From Pseudomonadota bacterium (GTDB lineage Bacteria; Pseudomonadota; Alphaproteobacteria; Rhizobiales; Aestuariivirgaceae): a stretch of 64,000 nt of DNA. The DNA is taken from assembly GCA_963205315.1 (NCBI GenBank), contig CAUJIO010000034.1, positions 1 through 64,000 of the forward strand, given 5' to 3'. Under the pieces are notes generated by a model. The model did not search any database, was not told where the DNA came from, and saw nothing but the letters and a program-made list of their open reading frames with translations. Below, one piece after another: positions 30,609 to 39,126 of the stretch; within the stretch, counting starts at the first letter, position 1, and every line of letters begins with the position of its first letter. Both the position numbers and the translations under genes were made by a program.

Positions 30609-30865
30609 CAGGCAGATGAACCACCTTTGACCGCCCGGTAGGCATAGATCAGGATGCAGGCCCCGGCGACAGCCACGATCAACTGTCCGATAAACCCGCC
30701 GAGCATCATGCCGAACATGCCGAGAATGAAATTGCCGACGATTGCGCCGACGATGCCAAGCACGATGTTCATGATGAGGCCCGTATCGAACTTCATCACT
30801 TTCTCTGCGATCCACCCGGCGAGTGCGCCGATGATGATCGTCAAAATCCAGCCAGTGCCCATCAT
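30608..30865 (-). CDS. GlsB/YeaQ/YmgE-family small membrane protein (copy 1)
   Basis: This 85-aa protein has three hydrophobic helices. The Transgly_assoc pattern is clear: [20 protein letters not shown] near residue 15 and [19 protein letters not shown] following. GGGAGA precedes ATG 30865. These proteins rise under stress in E. coli, but their activity is unknown. A second copy lies 15 bases upstream on the same strand, giving a tandem pair before lipA. Confidence 0.88.
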   Translation of the reverse strand: MMGTGWILTIIIGALAGWIAEKVMKFDTGLIMNIVLGIVGAIVGNFILGMFGMMLGGFIGQLIVAVAGACILIYAYRAVKGGSSA

Positions 30866-30880
30866 GATCGTCGTCTCCCG

Positions 30881-31168
30881 TTAGCCCCGGCCACGCACGA
30901 GTTTGAGCACGAACAGCAACACGATGGCGCCTACTGCGGCGACGATCAGGTTGCCGACGAACCAGCCCGAGAACAATTCGCCCAGCCGGATGTCAAGTGC
31001 GTTGGCCAGGAAAGCGCCGATATAGGAGCCGATGATGCCGACGATGATATTCATGATGAGCCCCATGTTGGTGCGCATCACCTTCTCGGCGATCCAGCCT
31101 GCCAGGCCGCCGATCAGCAGGGTGCCGATCCAGCCAACGCCACCGCCCAAATCCATGAGACTGTTCAT
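30881..31168 (-). CDS. GlsB/YeaQ/YmgE-family small membrane protein (copy 2)
   Basis: This 95-aa protein has the same signature as its neighbour: [20 protein letters not shown] near residue 20, [13 protein letters not shown], then a C-terminal helix ending [13 protein letters not shown] start it at ATG 31168, since the longer frame adds a leader with no membrane logic. The two copies share the core motif but differ elsewhere, indicating an old duplication. Confidence 0.85.
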   Translation of the reverse strand: MNSLMDLGGGVGWIGTLLIGGLAGWIAEKVMRTNMGLIMNIIVGIIGSYIGAFLANALDIRLGELFSGWFVGNLIVAAVGAIVLLFVLKLVRGRG

Positions 31169-31246
31169 ATTCCGACCCTTCCCCGATTGGAGTAATGTCA
31201 AAGATATGGCCCAGTGCCACACGCGTATCAAGAATATTCAGCGCGG

Positions 31247-31513
31247 CTATTTCGACCAGAATTCCAGCGTCTTCTGCTGCTGTTCGGGCGTCTGCTTCAG
31301 TTCCGGCACACCGCCGGCCGCGGCAAACAGAAGCCCTGACCCCAGCATCATCACAATTGCCGGTTTTATCAGTCCGCCGACCAAAGCGCCGGACAGCAAG
31401 CCGCCCAGCGATTTGCCACGCCCGAACCACATGGCGAAGATCACCGCGCCGAACACCGCCAGCACCATGTCAAGCATGTCGAAGGCGTCGAGGATGGCGG
31501 CAGTCTGATTCAT
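31247..31513 (-). CDS. Small hydrophobic protein of unknown function
   Basis: This 88-aa protein has about two to three hydrophobic stretches (MVLAVFGAVIFAMWFGRG and GALVGGLIKPAIVMMLGSGL) and a charged tail PEQQQKTLEFWSK. I recognise no family. It lies 33 bases after lpdA and before the GlsB-like pair on the same strand, so it is probably cotranscribed. Likely an inner-membrane protein. Confidence 0.65.
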   Translation of the reverse strand: MNQTAAILDAFDMLDMVLAVFGAVIFAMWFGRGKSLGGLLSGALVGGLIKPAIVMMLGSGLLFAAAGGVPELKQTPEQQQKTLEFWSK

Positions 31514-31546
31514 CTCACCAGATTGCCGGAAATCCCCTAACGAATC

Positions 31547-32986
31547 CTACATGTGGATGACGCGGCCATAGGCGTCGAGCACGCTCTCGTGCATCATTTC
31601 CGACAGTGTCGGATGCGGGAACACCGTATGCATGAGCTCTTCCTCGGTCGTCTCCAGCCCCATGGCCACGACGAAGCCCTGGATCAGCTCGGTGACTTCC
31701 GCCCCGACCATGTGGGCGCCGATCAGCCGGCCAGTCTTGGCGTCGAATATCGTCTTGACCAGGCCCTGGTCCTCGCCCAGCGCGATTGCCTTGCCGTTGG
31801 CCAGGAACGGGAAACGGCCGATCTTCAGCTCAAAGCCCGCCGCCTTGGCCTTGGCTTCGGTAAGGCCGACGCTCGCCACCTGCGGGTGGCAATAGGTGCA
31901 GCCGGGGATCTGCTCCTTCTTCATCGGATGCGCATCGAGGCCCTTGATCTTCTCGACGCAGATGACGCCCTCATGCTCGGCCTTGTGCGCCAGCATCGGC
32001 GGGCCCGCCACGTCGCCGATGGCATAGACGCCGGGAACATTGGTGCGGCCATAGCCATCGATGACGACACAGCCTTTTTCGGTTTTGACCCCAATCGCCT
32101 CGAGGCCCAGGTTTTCGATGTTGCCGACTACGCCCGTCGCGGCGATCACGCGGTCCACGGTGATGGTCTCTGACTTGCCGCCCGCTTCAATGGTGGCGGT
32201 CACGCTGTCGGTCTTCTTGTCGAGCTTGGCGACCTTCGCAGAGATGCGGAACTTGATGCCCTGCTTTTCCAGCTGTTTCTGGGCCAATTTGCTGATTTCA
32301 GTGTCTTCCACCGGCATGATCTGGTCCATGATTTCGACCACCGTCACATCGACGCCCATGGCGTTGTAGAACGACGCGAACTCGATGCCGATGGCGCCCG
32401 AGCCAACGACCAGCAACGACTTCGGCATTTCCTTTGGCACCATGGCCTCGAAATAGCTCCACACCAGCTTGCCGTCGTGCTCCAGCCCCGGAAGCACACG
32501 CGGGCGGGCACCCGTCGCCACGATGATGTGCTTGGCCGTATAGGTGCCGGCACCCGCCGCACCCTTCGGTTCCGGATGTTGCGGCTGCATCGCCGCCTTG
32601 GCCGGCTTCGACACGACGATTTCGTTCGGCTTGGTGAGCTTTGCCTCGCCCCAGATCACAGTCACCTTGTTTTTCTTCAGCAGCATGGTGACGCCGCCAT
32701 TGAGCCGTCCCGATACGCCACGCGAACGCTGCACGATGGCCGCCGGGTCAAACGTGATGTTGTCGGCCGACAGGCCGTAATTCTTGGCGTGCTTCATGTA
32801 GTGGAAGATTTCAGCCGAACGCAGCAGCGCCTTGGTCGGGATGCAGCCCCAGTTGAGGCAGATGCCGCCCAGATGTTCGCGCTCCACCACCGCCGTCTTG
32901 AAGCCGAGCTGTGCCGCGCGGATCGCCGCCACATAGCCGCCCGGCCCGCCGCCGATGATGATGATGTCGAATGCTGTGTCGGCCAT
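31547..32986 (-). CDS. lpdA: Dihydrolipoamide dehydrogenase (E3)
   Basis: This 479-aa flavoenzyme reoxidises dihydrolipoyl groups of the pyruvate dehydrogenase complex and makes NADH. FAD site IIIGGGPGGYVAAIRAAQLG begins near residue 9; the redox disulfide is in GGICLNWGCIPTKALL near 39; the NAD site VVGSGAIGIEFA is near 195; the C-terminal HPTLSE carries the catalytic histidine. GAGGAA precedes ATG 32986. It is separated from pdhC by a GDSL hydrolase. Confidence 0.96.
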   Translation of the reverse strand: MADTAFDIIIIGGGPGGYVAAIRAAQLGFKTAVVEREHLGGICLNWGCIPTKALLRSAEIFHYMKHAKNYGLSADNITFDPAAIVQRSRGVSGRLNGGVTMLLKKNKVTVIWGEAKLTKPNEIVVSKPAKAAMQPQHPEPKGAAGAGTYTAKHIIVATGARPRVLPGLEHDGKLVWSYFEAMVPKEMPKSLLVVGSGAIGIEFASFYNAMGVDVTVVEIMDQIMPVEDTEISKLAQKQLEKQGIKFRISAKVAKLDKKTDSVTATIEAGGKSETITVDRVIAATGVVGNIENLGLEAIGVKTEKGCVVIDGYGRTNVPGVYAIGDVAGPPMLAHKAEHEGVICVEKIKGLDAHPMKKEQIPGCTYCHPQVASVGLTEAKAKAAGFELKIGRFPFLANGKAIALGEDQGLVKTIFDAKTGRLIGAHMVGAEVTELIQGFVVAMGLETTEEELMHTVFPHPTLSEMMHESVLDAYGRVIHM

Positions 32987-33010
32987 GACTCTCGTTCCTC
33001 TTGTTCTGTC

Positions 33011-33081
33011 GTCATGCCCGGGCTCTGTCCCGGGCATCTCCTCCGTCTCTGGCAGATGGCCGGGACAAGCCCGGCCATGAC
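33011..33081. repeat. Intergenic palindromic repeat (GTCATGCCCGGG...CCATGAC type)
   Basis: About 71 bases run from GTCATGCCCGGG to GCCCGGCCATGAC with mutually complementary ends and internal GC-rich hairpins (CCCGGGCTCTGTCCCGGG). It fills the gap between lpdA and the GDSL gene. Such elements are scattered in many alphaproteobacterial genomes; a related copy lies at 51507-51581. It could act as an mRNA-stability or termination element. Confidence 0.7.
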
Positions 33082-33085
33082 GAAC

Positions 33086-33724
33086 TTAAAGTGACAATAT
33101 CTTCTTCACCACAGGCACCAGCGCCACGCCCAGTGCCTGGGTGCTCCTCGCGTCGATGTGCCCGCCGTCGGTCGGGTCGGTCTTCGCCACCGTTCCGGCA
33201 TCGAAGAAATGGACACCCATTTCCTCGGCGACGCGGGCATAGTGCCTGGCGAACAGCTTCGACTCCTCGATGGCATGGCCCCAGAGGTCGTTGAACCACT
33301 CATCATTCGTCTTGCAAAGGGCGGGGGGAGCCATAATGAGAATCTGCGGGGGTGACGCCGTCTTGATCCACGGGAATCGCTGCACGATCTCGATCAGCCG
33401 CACCATGCCCATCGAGGCGTCGAATGCCCTGCAGCGGTTGGCATACTTGATGTCGTTGGTGCCAAGCATGATGATGACCAGATCGAGCGGCTGATGCGTC
33501 GTCAGCAGCATCGGCAGAGCCACCGCGCCATTGCGCTCGGCGATGTCGGTGGGGTCCGGGAACACCGTGGTGCGCCCGTTCATGCCCTCTTCGATCACCC
33601 GCGCCTTGCCATTGAGTCCCGCCGCCAAAGCATTCGGCCAGCGCACCTCGAACGGATGCCGCGCAAACGTCCCGGCCTCAAAACCCCAGGTGAGCGAGTC
33701 ACCGAATGCGAGTATGTTTTTCAT
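33086..33724 (-). CDS. SGNH/GDSL-type hydrolase
   Basis: This 212-aa protein has the SGNH blocks in order: block I FGDSLTWG near residue 6, block II glycine in NGRT near 49, block III GTNDIKY near 88 and block V DGGHID near 185. It has no signal peptide, so it is a cytosolic esterase/acylhydrolase of unknown substrate. It is 10 bases downstream of pdhC and before lpdA in the pdh run, a position I recall for related genomes. Confidence 0.88.
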   Translation of the reverse strand: MKNILAFGDSLTWGFEAGTFARHPFEVRWPNALAAGLNGKARVIEEGMNGRTTVFPDPTDIAERNGAVALPMLLTTHQPLDLVIIMLGTNDIKYANRCRAFDASMGMVRLIEIVQRFPWIKTASPPQILIMAPPALCKTNDEWFNDLWGHAIEESKLFARHYARVAEEMGVHFFDAGTVAKTDPTDGGHIDARSTQALGVALVPVVKKILSL

Positions 33725-33734
33725 GATCTTCTCC

Positions 33735-35054
33735 TCACACCAACATCAGCCCGGGTTCTTCCAGATACATCTTGATCGCCCCGATGAACTCGGCGCCGAG
33801 CGCACCATCCACCGCGCGGTGATCGGTCGACAGGGTGATCGTCATCTGCTGCTCGATGACGATGTCGTTGCCGCGCACCACCGGGCGGCGCTCGCCGGTG
33901 CCGATGGCGAGAATTGTCGCGTGCGGCGGGTTGACGATGGCCTGGAAGCTCTTGACGTTCATCATGCCCATGTTGGAGACCGCCGCCGAGCCACCGGTAT
34001 ATTCCTCCGGCTTCAGCTTGCGGGCCTTGGCGCGCGCCGCATAGTCCTTCATCTCGCTGGAGATTTGCGCCAATCCCTTGGTCTCGGCCTTGCGCACGAT
34101 CGGCGTGATCAGGCCGCCGGGGATAGACACGGCGACACCGATGTCGGCGTGCTTGTGCTTCACCATGGCGCTGTCGGTCCATGAGACGTTGGCGTCCGGC
34201 ACCTTCATCAGCGCCATCGCCATGGCCTTGATGATGAAGTCGTTGACCGACACCTTCCACAAGGGCTTTCCATCCTTGTCCTTCGGCGCCTGCAGGTTCA
34301 GCCGCTCGCGCAGGTCCAGCAAGCCGTCGAGCGTCACGTCCACCGCCACGTAGAAATGAGGAATGGTCTGCTTCGACTCGGTCAGCCGCCGGGCGATCAC
34401 CTTGCGCATGCCGTCATGTGGAACGAGCTCATAGGAGCCCTGTTCGAACAGCTTCAGCACCGCTTCGTCGGCCATGCCTGCAGGCATGACTGCCGGCTTT
34501 GGCGCAGCCACGGAAGCGGGCGAAGCAGCGCCCGGCTTGGCGCCTTCAACGTCTTTCAGCACGATGCGCCCATGCGGGCCGGAGCCCAGCAATGTCGCGA
34601 TATCGAGCCCCTTGGACTTGGCGAGGCGGCGGGCCAGCGGCGAGGCGAAGACGCGAGCCCCCTCACCCGGCGCACGCTGTGCGCCACCCTCTCCCGCACG
34701 GGGAGAGGGGGAAGGAGCGGCAATCATACTTCCCTCTCCCCTTGCGGGAGAGGGTGGCGCGGCCTTGGCCGCGACGGGTGAGGGGCTGGCCACAACATCC
34801 CCCGCCTTCTCGCCTTCGCCCAGAATGACGGCGATCGGCGTGTTGACCGGAACATCTTCCGTGCCCTCCGCCACGAGCACCTTGCCGAGTGTGCCTTCGT
34901 CGACGGCTTCCACCTCCATCGTCGCCTTGTCGGTTTCGATCTCGGCCAGAACGTCGCCGGATTTCACCGTGTCGCCTTCCTTCTTCAGCCACTTGGCAAG
35001 CTTGCCCTTTTCCATGGTGGGCGAAAGAGCGGGCATCAAGACATTCACTGGCAT
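33735..35054 (-). CDS. pdhC: Pyruvate dehydrogenase E2, dihydrolipoyl acetyltransferase
   Basis: This 439-aa protein transfers acetyl groups to CoA. The single lipoyl domain (residues 1-77) has the lipoate lysine in [16 protein letters not shown] near 43. The E3/E1-binding domain [14 protein letters not shown] is near 140. The catalytic domain (210-439) ends with the active-site histidine in STDHRAVDG near 413. The linker at residues 90-135 is unusual: it is encoded by a palindromic repeat (34659-34785) and reads as Pro, Ser, Arg and Gly-rich sequence ([18 protein letters not shown]). Confidence 0.96.
   Translation of the reverse strand: MPVNVLMPALSPTMEKGKLAKWLKKEGDTVKSGDVLAEIETDKATMEVEAVDEGTLGKVLVAEGTEDVPVNTPIAVILGEGEKAGDVVASPSPVAAKAAPPSPARGEGSMIAAPSPSPRAGEGGAQRAPGEGARVFASPLARRLAKSKGLDIATLLGSGPHGRIVLKDVEGAKPGAASPASVAAPKPAVMPAGMADEAVLKLFEQGSYELVPHDGMRKVIARRLTESKQTIPHFYVAVDVTLDGLLDLRERLNLQAPKDKDGKPLWKVSVNDFIIKAMAMALMKVPDANVSWTDSAMVKHKHADIGVAVSIPGGLITPIVRKAETKGLAQISSEMKDYAARAKARKLKPEEYTGGSAAVSNMGMMNVKSFQAIVNPPHATILAIGTGERRPVVRGNDIVIEQQMTITLSTDHRAVDGALGAEFIGAIKMYLEEPGLMLV
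34659..34785. repeat. 127-bp palindromic repeat inside pdhC
   Basis: Outer arms CCCCTCACCCG (34659-34669) and CGGGTGAGGGG (34775-34785) are exact complements. Inner arms at 34681-34697 and 34744-34760 are 17 bases each and also perfectly complementary. Between them are two smaller hairpins built on CCCTCTCCC/GGGAGAGGG. The element keeps the reading frame open and encodes most of the E2 linker between the lipoyl and binding domains. The look is that of a mobile palindromic element of the kind common between rhizobial genes. Confidence 0.85.
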
Positions 35055-35085
35055 CGCGGTCTTCCTTGTTGTTCCGTGTTCAAGG

Positions 35086-35379
35086 TCAGGGCGACAGGTC
35101 CTGACGGTGAACCATGATCTTCACGGGTCCTTCCGCTTCATAAAGGCCCCGCGCATGTTTCGTGCGTGCGGCTTGATGAATTTCGGTCAGCAGCTTGTCG
35201 AAGGCGGCGAGGAAGGCCTCTGAACTCACGAGCCCATGCTTCGGCAGATCCGGATCGCAATGCTGCAACGCATAGAGCGTGACACCGCAGGTTACGTCCA
35301 TTTCGCCGTCAAACCCTTTGAAGCGAATGCACTCTCCGTCAAAGAGCCTGTCCTCTTCGAGGAACGCGAGCTGTGGCAT
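35086..35379 (-). CDS. DUF1488-like small protein in the pdh operon
   Basis: This 97-aa protein reads [19 protein letters not shown], then ALQHCDPD and [13 protein letters not shown]. The pattern of an inner I-RF-G-DG strand followed by a helical part resembles DUF1488. It has no signal peptide or membrane helix. It lies between the DUF5076-like gene and pdhC (31 bases), so probably is cotranscribed with the complex genes. Function unknown. Confidence 0.65.
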   Translation of the reverse strand: MPQLAFLEEDRLFDGECIRFKGFDGEMDVTCGVTLYALQHCDPDLPKHGLVSSEAFLAAFDKLLTEIHQAARTKHARGLYEAEGPVKIMVHRQDLSP

Positions 35380-35443
35380 GTGGTCCTCCCTGTGCTTGCC
35401 GTCTCTCCCTTCAGCTGCCTTGTCCGTTCTCCACCAATGCGAC

Positions 35444-35779
35444 TTACTTCTTGGCCAGCGGCGAAAGCTGCGCGGCGATCTTGTTCAAATCCTCGGTCAG
35501 CACCTTGCGGATGGCCGTGAAGTTGTCGGAGGCATTGCCGTGGCCCATTTCTTCACAGGCCTGCGCCACCTGCTGCGCCATGCCGGCCAGCACGTGGCCC
35601 CAGACATCGGCCTTGCCGAACGCCATGGCATGCAGTGACAGGCTTAAGCCGCCGCCGGTAATCCAGGCGCGCGCCACTTCCCCGGCCTTCGGGTCATGGA
35701 AGACCTCATGTGGCGGCTGCAGCTGGTGCGGATGGATTTCGTGGCTGTGGTCGTGATGGTGATGATCGTGGTCAGACAT
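35444..35779 (-). CDS. Histidine-rich DUF5076-like protein
   Basis: This 111-aa protein starts [19 protein letters not shown], with about nine histidines in the first 20 residues, and continues with a helical domain: [20 protein letters not shown] and [21 protein letters not shown] assign it to DUF5076 from memory of this position in rhizobial pdh operons. ATG 35779 lies eight bases inside the end of pdhB, implying translational coupling. The histidine tract may bind metal. Function unknown. Confidence 0.7.
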   Translation of the reverse strand: MSDHDHHHHDHSHEIHPHQLQPPHEVFHDPKAGEVARAWITGGGLSLSLHAMAFGKADVWGHVLAGMAQQVAQACEEMGHGNASDNFTAIRKVLTEDLNKIAAQLSPLAKK

Positions 35780-37109
35780 AAAGGACCGCCTTTGCAGCTT
35801 GGACCACCTCATCGGCATTGGGCAGTGCGAGCTTTTCGAGATTGGCCGCATAGGGCATGGGAACGTCCTTGCCGGCGACGCGTGCGACGGGCGCGTCGAG
35901 GTAGTCGAATGCATGGGTCATGATCTGAGCGGCGAGTTCGGAGGTGACCGAGAACTGCGGATAGCCCTCCTCGACGCAGACACAGCGATTGGTCTTCTTC
36001 ACACTCTCGACAATGGTTGCAATGTCCATCGGCCTTATGGTGCGGAGATCGATGATCTCGGCCTCGATGCCTTCGGCGGCCAGCTTGTCAGCCGCGGCGA
36101 TGGCATAGGTCATACCGATTCCGAAGGCGACGATGGTGACATGCTTGCCGGCACGATGAATGCGCGCCTTGCCGATGGGGACGACCCAGTCGTCGAGCTT
36201 CGGCACATCGAAGCTCTTGCCATAGAGAATTTCATTTTCAAGGAACACCACCGGATTGGGATCGCGGATCGCCGCCTTCATCAGGCCTTTCGCATCCGCC
36301 GCGGTATAGGGCATCACGACCTTCAGGCCGGGGATGGCGCCATACCACGCCGCATAATCCTGGCTGTGCTGGGCGGCGACGCGTGCCGCCGCGCCATTGG
36401 CGCCCCGGAACACGATGGGGCAACCCATCTGGCCGCCGGACATATAGAGCGTCTTGGCGGCCGAGTTAATGATGTGATCGATCGCCTGCATGGCGAAGTT
36501 GAAGGTCATGAACTCGACGATGGGCTTCAGGCCGGCAAAGGCCGCACCAACGGCGAGGCCGGTGAAACCGTGCTCGGTGATCGGCGTGTCAATGACCCGC
36601 TGCGGCCCGAACTCGTCCAGCATTCCCTGTGAAATCTTGTATGCGCCCTGGTACTGGCCCACTTCCTCGCCCATCAGGAACACGTCCGGATCGGCGCGCA
36701 TTTCCTCCGACATCGCCGCGCGGATCGCCTCGCGCACCGTCATCGACACCATCTCGGTGCCTTCCGGAATGTCCGTATCCGGAGCGATTGTGGCTGTCAC
36801 GACAGCGGGAGCCGTCACAACGGCCTCGACGGCCGGAGCGGCTACCGCAGCCTTCGGCGCCGGCGCTGCATCCGCCTCGCCAATGACGGCGATCGGCGTA
36901 TTGACCTTGACGTTCTCGGTGCCGGCCGGAACAAGAATGGCCGACAGCGGCCCCTCGTCGACGGCTTCGACTTCCATCGTCGCCTTGTCGGTCTCGATCT
37001 CGGCGATGACATCGCCGGACTTCACCATGTCACCGACGTTCTTGAGCCACTTGGCAAGCTTGCCTTCCTCCATCGTGGGTGAAAGTGCTGGCATGAGGAT
37101 ATTCGGCAT
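35772..37109 (-). CDS. pdhB: Pyruvate dehydrogenase E1 beta subunit with N-terminal lipoyl domain
   Basis: The 445-aa product has a lipoyl domain at residues 1-77 (lipoate lysine in [16 protein letters not shown] near 43), a Pro/Ala linker (80-125), and a transketolase-like beta subunit: [14 protein letters not shown] near 130, [13 protein letters not shown] near 148, and a C-terminal domain with RTIRPMD near 365. A lipoylated E1 beta is typical of alphaproteobacteria. It pairs with PdhA, 13 bases upstream. Confidence 0.96.
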   Translation of the reverse strand: MPNILMPALSPTMEEGKLAKWLKNVGDMVKSGDVIAEIETDKATMEVEAVDEGPLSAILVPAGTENVKVNTPIAVIGEADAAPAPKAAVAAPAVEAVVTAPAVVTATIAPDTDIPEGTEMVSMTVREAIRAAMSEEMRADPDVFLMGEEVGQYQGAYKISQGMLDEFGPQRVIDTPITEHGFTGLAVGAAFAGLKPIVEFMTFNFAMQAIDHIINSAAKTLYMSGGQMGCPIVFRGANGAAARVAAQHSQDYAAWYGAIPGLKVVMPYTAADAKGLMKAAIRDPNPVVFLENEILYGKSFDVPKLDDWVVPIGKARIHRAGKHVTIVAFGIGMTYAIAAADKLAAEGIEAEIIDLRTIRPMDIATIVESVKKTNRCVCVEEGYPQFSVTSELAAQIMTHAFDYLDAPVARVAGKDVPMPYAANLEKLALPNADEVVQAAKAVLYV

Positions 37110-37122
37110 GAATCGTTCTCCC

Positions 37123-38169
37123 TCAGCCGTTCACATAGATGTCGGTGTAGAGCTCGGACGCATCCGGCTCCGGATCGTTCTGCGCGAACTCGGCAGCCTC
37201 CGTCACGATGACGCGGATATCGGCGTCGATCTTCTTGAGCTCGTCCTCGGTCGCCAGCTTGCCGTTGAGGATGCGCGCCTTCACCTGTTCGATCGGATCA
37301 TGCTCCTCGCGCATCTTCTGCACTTCTTCCTTGGAGCGGTACTTCGCCGGGTCGGACATCGAATGGCCGCGGTAGCGATAGGTCATCATCTCGAGGATGT
37401 ATGGCCCCTCGCCCGCGCGGCAATGCTCAACAGCACGGTCGGCAGCCTCCTTGACGGCGCGCACATCCATGCCATCCACCTGTTCGAAAGGAATGCCGAA
37501 GGCCGCGCCGCGCGCACCGAGTTGTTCGGCATTGGCGGTCGAGCGTGTTGCAGCTGTACCCATCGCATAGCGATTGTTCTCGATGATGAAGATGCAGGGC
37601 AATTTCCAGATGGAGGCCATGTTGAAGGTCTCGTAAACCTGGCCCTGGTTGGCAGCACCATCGCCGAAATAAGCAACCGACACGTGATCGTTGCCGCGAT
37701 ACTTGTTGGCAAACGCCAGGCCCGCACCCAGCGGCACCTGCGCTCCGACGATGCCGTGGCCGCCAAAGAACTGCTTCTCACGGCTGAACAAGAGCATCGA
37801 GCCGCCCTTGCCCTTGGACAATCCGCCGCGGCGCCCGGTCAGTTCCGCCATCACGCCCTTGGGATCCATGCCGCAGGCCAGCATGTGGCCGTGGTCACGG
37901 TAGGAGGTGATGACCTGGTCACCCTCCTTCTGTGCCATCTGCATGCCGACGACGACCGCTTCCTGGCCGATATACAAGTGGCAAAAACCGCCGATGAACC
38001 CCATGCCGTAAAGCTGGCCCGCCTTCTCCTCGAAGCGCCGGATGAGCAGCATTTCCTTGTAGGCCTGGAGCTCTTCCTCAACGGTAAAGCCGCTGTTGGT
38101 GAGATTGGATTTCTCGGCCTTTTCGGCCTTGCTCAGTTTCCGCGTGATATAGGCCGACTTGACCGCCAT
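37123..38169 (-). CDS. pdhA: Pyruvate dehydrogenase E1 alpha subunit
   Basis: This 348-aa subunit binds thiamine diphosphate and decarboxylates pyruvate. The ThDP motif is [20 protein letters not shown] starting near residue 168. Other marks are [11 protein letters not shown] near 62, TSYRDHGH near 90 and the phosphorylation-loop-like [11 protein letters not shown] near 265. It is the first gene of the minus-strand pdh run, with about 115 bases to ftsB that may hold the promoter. Confidence 0.96.
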   Translation of the reverse strand: MAVKSAYITRKLSKAEKAEKSNLTNSGFTVEEELQAYKEMLLIRRFEEKAGQLYGMGFIGGFCHLYIGQEAVVVGMQMAQKEGDQVITSYRDHGHMLACGMDPKGVMAELTGRRGGLSKGKGGSMLLFSREKQFFGGHGIVGAQVPLGAGLAFANKYRGNDHVSVAYFGDGAANQGQVYETFNMASIWKLPCIFIIENNRYAMGTAATRSTANAEQLGARGAAFGIPFEQVDGMDVRAVKEAADRAVEHCRAGEGPYILEMMTYRYRGHSMSDPAKYRSKEEVQKMREEHDPIEQVKARILNGKLATEDELKKIDADIRVIVTEAAEFAQNDPEPDASELYTDIYVNG

Positions 38170-38285
38170 GCGTAGCTACCTCCAGCCAGAACAATGCCGA
38201 AGTCATAGCATTAAACACTTGAGAAAGCAGGCCGATTTACCGATTAACCGGATTTCGGTTTACGTCGTGGATTTCGTTAGGGAAA

Positions 38286-38588
38286 TTACTTGTCAATGAA
38301 CGCGATGACATCGCCCGGCTTGGTCATTTCAAGCGTCCGTCTCGCCATCTCGTCGAGAAGATCGGGGTCGATGCTCTCGGGGCGAAGCAGCGCCACCTTG
38401 GCCTCCTGCCGGCTGCGCTGTTCGGTCAAAGTCTCCAGCTTCTGGTTCAGCATGGCCAGCTTGTCCTCGAGCCCATGCTGATAGGGATAGCCGCGCGGCC
38501 CCTTCCAGGCGTGCCACGCGAAATAGCCAAGAAGCGCGCAGCACACGCAGGTGACGGCAAGATCGAAGCGGCGCATCGCCTTCTCCAT
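38286..38588 (-). CDS. ftsB: FtsB/DivIC-like septum formation initiator
   Basis: The product is about 100 aa. One transmembrane helix (LAVTCVCCALLGYFAWHAW) is followed by a coiled coil (LEDKLAMLNQKLETLTEQRSR and further heptads) and a conserved end MARRTLEMTKPGDVIAF. FtsB bridges FtsL and FtsQ in the divisome. The start may be 38588, 38606 or 38576. Its position before pdhA is common in alphaproteobacteria. Confidence 0.87.
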   Translation of the reverse strand: MEKAMRRFDLAVTCVCCALLGYFAWHAWKGPRGYPYQHGLEDKLAMLNQKLETLTEQRSRQEAKVALLRPESIDPDLLDEMARRTLEMTKPGDVIAFIDK

Positions 38589-38678
38589 TGAATCTGCTCG
38601 CAGCATTCGGCGGACTCGGTTAACAATCGGTCACCATGCCAGCTTTATTCGCTTGACCTTTGATGGGGTCATGCCGAT

Positions 38679-38695
38679 GTAACTCCTGGAGTTAC
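38679..38695 (+). promoter_or_regulatory. Palindromic operator before the Rrf2 gene
   Basis: GTAACTCC-T-GGAGTTAC is a perfect 8-bp inverted repeat around one base, ending four bases before ATG 38700. Its right arm contains the GGAG ribosome binding site. It fits a site through which the Rrf2 protein represses its own operon; binding is inference. Confidence 0.7.
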
Positions 38696-38699
38696 CATT

Positions 38700-39116
38700 A
38701 TGTTGTCCAGTAGCCGATTCGTAGTCGCCGTCCATGCCATGAGTGTCCTCGCCCGCTTTGCAGGCAAGGGGCCCGTATGCTCGGCCATTGTCGCCGAAAG
38801 CGTGCATACCAACCCCGTCGTCATCCGGCGGTTGATGACCGAATTGGAGAAGGCCAACCTGGTGCGCTCGGTGGCTGGCCGTTCGGGCGGATTCGAGCTG
38901 AACCGCGAAGCCTCGGCGATTTCGCTGGCCGATGTCTATTTCGCAGTCGAGGACGAAAGTGTCTTCCGCATGCACAAGACCGATCCGGACTCGCATTGCC
39001 CGGTTGCTGCCCAACTCGGCAAGATCCTCTCCGCCCCGCTGAAGGCTGCAGAATGCGCGCTGCATTCCTCTCTCGCCAAGACATCGATCCGCGACGTCGC
39101 GACGGCTATCGTCTAA
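38700..39116 (+). CDS. Rrf2-family transcriptional regulator
   Basis: This 138-aa regulator has an N-terminal winged helix (RFVVAVHAMSVLARFAGKG, then VVIRRLMTELEKANLVRSV and GRSGGFELNREA). Two cysteines (HCPV near 99 and ECAL near 117) are present, but not the three-Cys cluster pattern of IscR or NsrR, so an iron-sulfur site is uncertain. It precedes an MFS transporter by 10 bases; the pair looks like an autoregulated exporter module. A perfect palindrome overlaps its ribosome binding site. Confidence 0.88.
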   Translation: MLSSSRFVVAVHAMSVLARFAGKGPVCSAIVAESVHTNPVVIRRLMTELEKANLVRSVAGRSGGFELNREASAISLADVYFAVEDESVFRMHKTDPDSHCPVAAQLGKILSAPLKAAECALHSSLAKTSIRDVATAIV

Positions 39117-39126
39117 GGCATCTCCG

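Noticed and set aside
36490-38175. Long plus-strand frame (561 codons) antisense to pdhB/pdhA
   Set aside because: Shadow of two certain genes; high-GC codon usage leaves long antisense frames, and the translation has no recognisable domain.
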